A DNA stretch of 64,000 nucleotides from JANQHO01 sp965218075 (GTDB lineage Bacteria > Bacteroidota > Bacteroidia > Flavobacteriales > Schleiferiaceae), in contig CBDCJZ010000003.1 in NCBI GenBank assembly GCA_965218075.1, positions 1,798,001 to 1,862,000 on the forward strand, written 5' to 3'. Both the position numbers and the translations under genes were made by a program. Every line of letters starts with the position of its first letter. Position 1 is the first letter of the stretch. Shown here in pieces: positions 57,454 through 64,000 of the stretch. Below the pieces are notes generated by a model, which worked only from the letters and a program-made list of their open reading frames with translations, was not told the origin of the DNA and made no database searches.

Positions 57454-58515
57454 ATGATTAAATCTTTAAAAGCTAGAAAACATGAACTGTCCTCTAGAAA
57501 GAGACAAATAGAATTTTTAAGCAACGGTATCTTCACAGAAGGTAAATTGCGCACTTTTAAGCAATCTCTCGAAAAGGTGGGCGAATATCCTTTACGCTCT
57601 AACGGTATAGAAATATTGCAAGTTAATGTGGGTTATATGTGTAATCAGGTTTGCAAACACTGTCATGTAGATGCTGGGCCTGACCGTAAGGAAATTATGA
57701 CCAGAGAATACTTGAATATTGTGATTGATATTTTGAAACAAACTAAAATCCCCACACTGGATATTACGGGTGGAGCTCCCGAAATGAATCTCGATTTTCG
57801 ATGGTTTGTGCAGCAAGCCCGCAAAATTAGAGTGAAAGAAATTATAGTAAGATGCAACCTAACCATCATTCGAGCCAATAAAAAATATTATGACTTACCA
57901 GAGTTTTTTAAGGATAACAAAATACGGGTAGTATCGTCATTACCTCATTATCGCAGAGACAAAACAGATCGCCAACGCGGTGAGGGTGTTTTTGATAAAT
58001 CTATCAAAGCTCTTCAAATGCTAAACGCAGTGGGCTACGGCAAACCTAATAACGGCTTGATATTGGATTTGATCTATAATCCTAATGGGGCTTTTCTACC
58101 AGCAGCTCAAGCCGATCTGGAACGCGATTTTAAGAAAGCACTAAAAGAAGATTTTCACATAGAATTCAACAATCTTTTTACTCTTACTAATTTACCCATA
58201 TCACGCTTTTTAGAGTACCTCATAGCCAGTGATAATTACGAGGATTATATGGACACTTTGGTCAATGCCTTTAATCCAGCCACAGTTAGGGGAGTTATGT
58301 GCCGCAATATTATTTCAGTTGATTATGACGGTTATATGTATGATTGTGACTTCAATCAAATGTTAAATAAAAAAGTGCTCCTCAAGGAAAGTCAGCATAT
58401 CAAAAAATTTGATCTGGAAAAGCTCAATAAGCGTGAGATCTTTGTACACCAGCACTGTTATGGCTGTACAGCCGGGGCTGGCTCCAGCTGCCAGGGTGCC
58501 ACTTTAAAGTTCTAA
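57454..58515 (+). CDS. arsS: arsenosugar biosynthesis radical SAM protein ArsS
   Basis: A radical SAM enzyme proposed to add a 5-deoxyadenosyl group to methylated arsenic in arsenosugar synthesis. The 353-residue protein has the cluster motif CNQVCKHCHVDAGPDRKE near residue 67, DITGGAPEMN, and a cysteine-rich C-terminus (CRNIISVDYDGYMYDCDFNQ, HCYGCTAGAGSSCQG), diagnostic of this family. It follows the CMD-like gene as an operon. No arsM methylase is in the window. Confidence 0.92.
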   Translation: MIKSLKARKHELSSRKRQIEFLSNGIFTEGKLRTFKQSLEKVGEYPLRSNGIEILQVNVGYMCNQVCKHCHVDAGPDRKEIMTREYLNIVIDILKQTKIPTLDITGGAPEMNLDFRWFVQQARKIRVKEIIVRCNLTIIRANKKYYDLPEFFKDNKIRVVSSLPHYRRDKTDRQRGEGVFDKSIKALQMLNAVGYGKPNNGLILDLIYNPNGAFLPAAQADLERDFKKALKEDFHIEFNNLFTLTNLPISRFLEYLIASDNYEDYMDTLVNAFNPATVRGVMCRNIISVDYDGYMYDCDFNQMLNKKVLLKESQHIKKFDLEKLNKREIFVHQHCYGCTAGAGSSCQGATLKF

Positions 58516-58804
58516 AGGCTCCTGACTAGCTTAGAGAGACAATATCTTTCTAACTGGTTGTGATTCAATAAAAAAAACAGACAATAAAATTGACGCATTT
58601 GTCAAAATGAAAATTTTGATAAATCTCACCTTCGTTTTATGCTTGCATTTTCCAGAATTAAAGTGTAAGTTTGAAACGATGATGTATGGGTTTTTATTTT
58701 AAAGTACTCACTGCTGGAACATATCTCCTGCATCTACAGCAGGGAAATACGGTGTTGGAAAGCTTTAAACTCCATATACAATGATGGTCAAAATATCACC
58801 CTTA

Positions 58805-60598
58805 ATGAAAAATGCTTATTAGGATGTTTTTTTCTACTCATGGCTCAGCTTGCCTTTGCTCAGTATTTGAATAAAACGACTTTAGATGTGAGAGGTGACG
58901 AGAATGCAAACTTGTGGGTAACAGACACTACCTATTTGGTAGCCTCCAAAGGTAATAGGAAGCAAATAAACTTTGCCCTATTTGACCTCCAAGCGAATCT
59001 ATTAAAAAACATCCTATTCATATCCAGCTTACACATTTCTTTTCGGTTGCAAAAAATGCTTAACAGAAAAGCATGGAGAGTATTATCATGCCTGCAACTT
59101 TCAACCAATCCCTAATAACTAGCCCCTCTCATGTCTTTTTTGAAAAGCTGGATGGAAATTTCGATACAATTTATACTAAAAAATATCCAACGTCTAATAG
59201 CATGATCCCTGTGAATGCTCCTATCAATATTGTTGCTATGAGCTTTGATACAGATACCTCATTTATTGCAGCTGGACACGAAAAAAATAGGTTTACTTCC
59301 CAATCCTATTTGGAATTTATGGGTAACGAAATTCGATACTGCTTTTAACATAATCTGGGAATAGGGTTCTTCTGGTTCTCCAGCTTTTCCTTATAATTCA
59401 AGTCTTGATCCATATCCAGACAAATTTAGGATTGACATTGAAGTGGATAACTATGGCTCTGTAATAGTTAGTGGAGAAAGAAAAACTTCCATTTCGCTTC
59501 CAAACCATATACTACCTTACTATGGAGTCCTTTTCCGCTCGTCTTAACCTGGAAACTGGTAAGCTCTACTGGTTTAATAATCATAGTGGACGACTTGGAA
59601 GAGCTCTATTTACCCTAGATCAGGGCAATGGCACTTATCACTTTGTGCAAGAAGTGACATTAAGGGGGTTGTGGTTGGGGCTCTCCCTAGTTCCTCTTGG
59701 AGAGGCACTACACAGCTGAGATTTGGCATTATAGATACCTACTTGGTAAGGTGTTATCGAGTTACTATGACTAGTCCTATTTCTTGGCGCGTTTATTATC
59801 GAAGATTTTTACCCAACTCACGATGGAAACTACTATGTAGCTGGACACCGTTTTTCTCGTTATCCTGCTAATAGCTATTCACTGGGTTATAAGTTCAGCC
59901 CCAATATGGGGGACAGCATTTGGTTCAAAACCTACTATCACCGGAATATATGGGGACATAATCGTATATGGACATCCTAACCCACTGCAGACAGTGGCTT
60001 TATCCATTTAGGCACTGCCTCAAATTATTCGACCGCCTGGTTTTTAAAAACCGATAAAGACGGTAAGCTGTCAAATTCTTGTCCACCTCCAAGAGAGCTG
60101 AGGGCTTCCAATATTAGCAATACCAGCGCCACCTTGAGCTGGACTACTGGCGGGGCCTCGAATTGGAGCCTGGCATATAAGCCCGGAGCTAGATTCTTAT
60201 ACAATGTATCCAATCCTCATACTCTAAGTGGTTTAAATTCTCGTACCATTTATGACATACTTGTACAGGACAGTTGTGGTATGGGCGATGTGAGTAGCTG
60301 GACAGGACCCTTGATTATCCAAACCCACATCGGTATAGATGAGCTCCTCAAGCGTTCTCTTCGCATCTATCCAAATCCCAGCAATGGGGTTTTCAATATG
60401 GAATTTAGCTCAGCTCTTGGCGAGGATATTGAAATTCGCATCATCAATGTGTTAGGACAAATCCTCCGAGAAGAACGGCTATCACCAACAGAACTTTACT
60501 GGCTCGATCTATCCAATCGGCCCCAAGGATTATACCTTCTCCAATTACGGCAAAATGGACGCTTGGTCGCTTATCATAAGCTTATGGTAAAACCTTGA
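58805..60598 (+). pseudogene. type IX sorting-domain (T9SS type A) secreted protein, broken
   Basis: A signal-like start (CLLGCFFLLMAQLAFAQ) is off-frame from its ATG at 58805 by one base. Pieces in several frames follow (58840-59115, 59073-59348, 59471-59719) with a beta-propeller-like character. The last frame carries a fibronectin-III-like stretch (LRASNISNTSATLSWTTGG) and the sorting domain RIYPNPSNGVFNMEFSS to GLYLLQLRQNGRLVAYHK, ending at 60598. Intact relatives are exported by the type IX system and anchored to the surface. At least four frameshifts make this a relic. Confidence 0.85.
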
Positions 60599-60751
60599 AT
60601 TTTAGATATTATAGCGTTTGGGCTAAAGGCTTATAAGAAGGCAAAAAATTTCGACAACGAGCAATCCCGAAATGTAGCAAACGCTGCTTGGAGCTCAATA
60701 AGAGCTTTTTTCGCCTCTTATTAAGGAGTCTTAATTTTCTAGAGAACACAC

Positions 60752-61453
60752 TCATGGAATTTGGGCTACTGCGTTTACATAATTGTTGATCACATCGAGC
60801 TTTTCAGCGTATTCCCATCCATCAAATCTCTTCAAATCCTCATAAGTGATAATGTGGTTATAAGCTCTTTGAAACCTTGCAGCTAAAGGATAATAGCTCC
60901 AGTGCCATTTTTCTTCTCTGTATCCGGTATCACGGTAATCATCATATAAAGTGTAAGGTTGGTAGAAGCTATATTTATGGGCATTTTGGACGAGCCACTG
61001 ATAAATTCTCAGCCCTTGGCCATTTTCAAAATAGCTGTTATCCAGAAAGTTAAGATCGAGGTCAGTTCCCCAATGATGGCGACTGGTGCCGGGCATGCTG
61101 GTATATTGAAGTATTCTCTTTGCTCGATCTTCTTCTTCGCCTATAAAACTATCCCATTTACGATTCCATATATCATTTTGATATGACCAGCTACGGGTAG
61201 CTGAAATAATAATCAGATTAATACCATCTTTACGTGCATTTTTCCACATTTTCTTAAAGGCGTCGTATGCTTCTTTTCTTAAACAAGCATTTTTTTTAGT
61301 AGTGTATTTACTGCGCAGCCTCTTAAATTCTCTATGCTTAACGGGATTAAAATTACCCAATATTTCCGCCTTGGTATAAATCGGGGGCTTCTTTTCCCAA
61401 CTGCTTATAGAGAATGGCATCAAAATAGCAAATGCTATTGGTTTTAGTTTCAT
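60752..61453 (-). CDS. M15-family D-alanyl-D-alanine carboxypeptidase (VanY-like)
   Basis: Zinc peptidase that trims the terminal D-alanine of peptidoglycan stem peptides. The 233-residue protein has an N-terminal signal-like segment, LIIISATRSWSYQNDIW, the zinc motif SRHHWGTDLDLN and the C-terminal EKWHWSY, the order of the VanY/DdpX group. It probably acts in the periplasm. It stands alone downstream of icd on the same strand; intact. Confidence 0.88.
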   Translation of the reverse strand: MKLKPIAFAILMPFSISSWEKKPPIYTKAEILGNFNPVKHREFKRLRSKYTTKKNACLRKEAYDAFKKMWKNARKDGINLIIISATRSWSYQNDIWNRKWDSFIGEEEDRAKRILQYTSMPGTSRHHWGTDLDLNFLDNSYFENGQGLRIYQWLVQNAHKYSFYQPYTLYDDYRDTGYREEKWHWSYYPLAARFQRAYNHIITYEDLKRFDGWEYAEKLDVINNYVNAVAQIP

Positions 61454-61516
61454 ATGACTAAATTGTCTAAAAACAAAAATGTCGTGACGTTTTACATTAT
61501 TTAATTAAAAATCAGG

Positions 61517-62746
61517 TCAAATCAATCTATTTTTCAACTCAGTATTTAGCACTTCTAAGAATTGTTCAGTGGTGAGATAATGCTCTTCTGTGGTATCCTT
61601 ATCGTAAATCAATAAAGCTAAGTCTTTGGTCATTTTATCGTTTTCAACGGTATCGATACAAACAGACTCCAAAGTTTTGGCAAAGTCGATTAGCTGCTGA
61701 TTATTATCCAGTTCTCCTCTGAAAGCCAGGCCCCTGGTCCAGGCAAAAATGGAAGCAATAGGATTGGTGGAGGTCTTTTTATTCTGTTGATGCTGACGGT
61801 AGTGACGTGTTACTGTACCATGAGCGGCCTCTGCTTCCATAGTTTTCCCGTCTGGTGTTACTAGAGTAGAAGTCATAAGCCCTAAAGAGCCAAATCCTTG
61901 AGCTACAGTATCAGACTGTATATCGCCATCATAATTTTTACAAGCCCATATAAAACCACCGTTCCATTTAAGGGCAGCGGCTACCATATCATCAATTAGA
62001 CGGTGTTCATAAGTGATGCCCAGTTCCCGAAACTTATTCCAAAACTCTTTTTCATATACCTCCTGAAAAATATCCTTGAACCTACCATCATAAGTTTTAA
62101 GAATGGTGTTTTTGGTTGAAAGATAAAGAGGCCAGCCTTTGGATAGGGCATAGTTGAAGCAAGAGCGTGCAAAACCGTAGATGCTCTCATCGGTGTTATA
62201 CATACTCATTGCTATTCCCCCTTCACCTTCAAAGTTGTAAACTTCAAAGTTTTGGGGCTCTCCGTCATCTTCTGGAGTAAAAGTCATAGTAAGCTTACCC
62301 TTTCCCTTGATTGCAATGTCAGTAGCTCTATACTGGTCTCCAAAAGCGTGACGGCCAATGCAAATAGGCTTAGTCCAGCCGGGAATTAAACGAGGCACAT
62401 TTTTTATAATAATAGGCTCACGAAAAATCGTTCCTCCTAGAATATTACGGATAGTGCCATTGGGCGAACGCCATATTTCTTTAAGATTAAACTCTTTTAC
62501 GCGTGTCTCATCTGGAGTTATAGTGGCACACTTAATTCCCACCTTGTATTTCTGGATGGCTTCAGCAGCGTCAATTGTAATTTGATCATCTGTTTTGTCT
62601 CGTTTTTGAATGCTTAGGTCGTAGTATTTTATATTGAGCTTCAGATAGGGAAGGATAAGTTTATCTTTAATAAATTTCCAGATAATACGGGTCATTTCGT
62701 CTCCGTCTAATTCAACTATTGGGTTTTGTACTTTAATCTTTGTCAT
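61517..62746 (-). CDS. icd: NADP-dependent isocitrate dehydrogenase
   Basis: Oxidative decarboxylation of isocitrate to 2-oxoglutarate in the TCA cycle. The 409-residue protein is the eukaryote-like, dimeric type: VELDGDEMTRIIWKFIKDKL, SPNGTIRNILGGTIFREPI (substrate serine loop), DDMVAAALKWNGGFIWACKN YDGDIQSD split across the metal site, and EAAHGTVTRHYR. Length and motifs are normal. Intact. Confidence 0.96.
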   Translation of the reverse strand: MTKIKVQNPIVELDGDEMTRIIWKFIKDKLILPYLKLNIKYYDLSIQKRDKTDDQITIDAAEAIQKYKVGIKCATITPDETRVKEFNLKEIWRSPNGTIRNILGGTIFREPIIIKNVPRLIPGWTKPICIGRHAFGDQYRATDIAIKGKGKLTMTFTPEDDGEPQNFEVYNFEGEGGIAMSMYNTDESIYGFARSCFNYALSKGWPLYLSTKNTILKTYDGRFKDIFQEVYEKEFWNKFRELGITYEHRLIDDMVAAALKWNGGFIWACKNYDGDIQSDTVAQGFGSLGLMTSTLVTPDGKTMEAEAAHGTVTRHYRQHQQNKKTSTNPIASIFAWTRGLAFRGELDNNQQLIDFAKTLESVCIDTVENDKMTKDLALLIYDKDTTEEHYLTTEQFLEVLNTELKNRLI

Positions 62747-62822
62747 AAATGTCGAGTGAGCACCACATTAGTTGTATAGTGAAGATTACAAAAATATAAA
62801 CTGTCTACTTCTTTTATTCTAA

Positions 62823-64000
62823 TTATTCTAAATCGAGGTTAAGCCTTTTCTTAAGCAAAGTTAGATGAGGGTTTTTCTCTAACATGTACTGGAATTTTTC
62901 CCGAGGAGTGTAAGGTTCGGTCTTCAAATGGCTTTCGGCTATTTTGGCATTAAAGACTAGAGAAAAATTATTGAGCTTCTTGCGAAGAAATTTTATAAGC
63001 TTAGGTTTTTCTTCCTCGAATAGGGATAGTTGAGTTTCATTATCCAGTACTATTTCTACGACGAAATTTTCTTTCAAATGTAAAATTTTGTTGACGAGAC
63101 TACTATAAATACGTTTTTTTTGAAAGCCTTTTAAAATAGTTAGATATTCGTGCCATAAGTCAGTAAGCCTTTTTTCATCAAAGTCATCTTTGGGCAGACT
63201 AGGCTGAGGGGCAATATTACTTTCTATATGTTCTTCTGGTCTCTTTTCTTTCTCATCTTTCCTTTGTAAGGTAAAACTTATTGAAAACTTATTTCTTTTG
63301 TTTTTGAATTTAGGGGCTAAAGTTTGGGATGGGGGAGCAGGCTTCAGTTTTTCGGAAGTTTCTCTTTTCTCTATTTTTAGTTCAGGGCTTTTGGGATGAT
63401 TAGTGGAATCTGTTTTCTCTTGAGCTTTTTTAGGTGATGTTTTTGGTTCTTCAACAGCTGATAAATATTCAGTTACCTGTTTGGGCTCAGGCTTTTTTTC
63501 TCCCATGTTTTCACTTAATGACAACTGGGCAATTTGTAGAAGACAAAGTTCTACTAGTAACATTGGATTGTTGCTGTTTTTATAACGGATATCACATTCA
63601 GTCGTTAATTCTAAAACTCTCAGCAAAAATTGATCATCTGTAGTCTTGGATTGCTCTAAGTAACGTTGGCGCATATTTTCAGCTACTTCTAGAAGTCTTA
63701 GCGTGTCCTGGCTTTTACAGATCAACAAATCCCGGAAGTGGGAAGCAAGGCCATTGATAAACAAATGTCCATCAAAGCCGTTGCTCAATATTTCATTAAA
63801 AATATTGAGCAGTCCAGCTATATCATTTTGAAGGATGAGATCAGTAGTACGGAAATAATAATCATAATCCAGTATTCTCAAATTATGGATTGCATCTTTG
63901 TAAGTAATATGGTTACCAGAAAAGGAAACAATACGGTCGAAAATAGATAAAGCATCTCTAAGAGCGCCGTCTGCTTTTTGAGCAATGATATGTAATGCCT
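62823..64000 (-). CDS. dnaX: DNA polymerase III gamma/tau subunit, N-terminus beyond the window
   Basis: Clamp-loader ATPase subunit. The visible reverse-strand frame is open from base 64000 and reads LHIIAQKADGALRDALSIFD, the sensor-2 region of the AAA+ module, then domain III and a long charged tau-like linker rich in Pro, Lys and Glu (about 63150-63500) before the C-terminal helical part. The Walker motifs lie right of the window. An internal ATG at 63881 is not the start, since the frame continues upstream without a break. Confidence 0.93.
   Translation of the reverse strand, partial: ALHIIAQKADGALRDALSIFDRIVSFSGNHITYKDAIHNLRILDYDYYFRTTDLILQNDIAGLLNIFNEILSNGFDGHLFINGLASHFRDLLICKSQDTLRLLEVAENMRQRYLEQSKTTDDQFLLRVLELTTECDIRYKNSNNPMLLVELCLLQIAQLSLSENMGEKKPEPKQVTEYLSAVEEPKTSPKKAQEKTDSTNHPKSPELKIEKRETSEKLKPAPPSQTLAPKFKNKRNKFSISFTLQRKDEKEKRPEEHIESNIAPQPSLPKDDFDEKRLTDLWHEYLTILKGFQKKRIYSSLVNKILHLKENFVVEIVLDNETQLSLFEEEKPKLIKFLRKKLNNFSLVFNAKIAESHLKTEPYTPREKFQYMLEKNPHLTLLKKRLNLDLE

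Overview
The window looks like a chromosome segment of a Bacteroidota bacterium, probably of the Cytophagales type and probably host-associated. The native genes support this: PorQ of the type IX secretion system next to cmk, a type IX sorting-domain protein, DUF2723 and CarboxypepD_reg-like proteins, the order rsfS-ftsH-LUD-cdsA-psd-ACBP, an arsenosugar (ArsS) pair, and TAnnTTTG promoter boxes. Native DNA is AT-rich, intergenic gaps are long, and broken genes are frequent (NodB deacetylase, a sulfonate-type ABC operon, an ImmA-like gene, a type IX cargo protein). This pattern suggests relaxed selection, as in a symbiont. No rRNA gene is present.

Layout. 1-5.6 kb: hemL (cut by the window edge), a NodB pseudogene and a large DUF2723 membrane protein. 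5.7-12.2 kb: tRNA-Gln(UUG), then an accessory stretch with a PIF1-like helicase, a decayed ABC transporter operon, a structured inverted repeat and a broken ImmA/DUF4411 toxin-like pair. 12.3-18.8 kb: pruA, ribD, rnz and small envelope proteins. 19-41.6 kb: a type II-C CRISPR-Cas locus that has been split open. 42-64 kb: native housekeeping genes (glmU-like, lon, porQ-cmk, psd-cdsA, ftsH, rsfS, birA, pyrE, coaD, ddl, arsS, icd, dnaX).

The main discovery is the CRISPR locus. cas1 and cas2 lead into a short array with four perfect 36-bp repeats and four 30-bp spacers. A fifth repeat is broken after about 13 bases. Further copies of the same repeat then lie across 11.6 kb (perfect at 29729, a 7-bp duplication variant at 31095, diverged copies at 32355, 32768 and 32834), with foreign genes sitting between them as if they were kilobase-sized spacers. 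The cargo includes a one-chain restriction-modification enzyme, a probable short type II CBASS operon (patatin phospholipase effector, CD-NTase, E2-like SEC-C protein) with divergent HTH and metallopeptidase regulators of CapH/CapP type, a DUF433 antitoxin remnant, a LivK-like lipoprotein bracketed by two repeats, a truncated BMP lipoprotein, apt, a heme-domain fragment and a 1509-residue DUF4011-helicase-Vsr-DUF3320 protein. The last uses a TGA inside a repeat remnant as its stop codon. cas9 follows on the opposite strand and carries five near-identical 41-residue tandem repeats in its recognition lobe. The diverged repeat at 32355 is followed by a terminator hairpin and seven Ts, and most of its changes keep or wobble-pair with the crRNA repeat, so it is my candidate tracrRNA.

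How the parts may work together: Cas1-Cas2, the array and Cas9 give adaptive immunity; the restriction enzyme, CBASS and helicase add innate layers in the same locus, so the array is both a spacer archive and the site of a nested defence island. Coordinates, motifs and repeat matches are read directly from the sequence. Family names come from remembered motifs, not searches. The donors, the mechanism of cargo entry and the function of degraded genes are inference, and an assembly join at the repeats must be excluded with spanning long reads.
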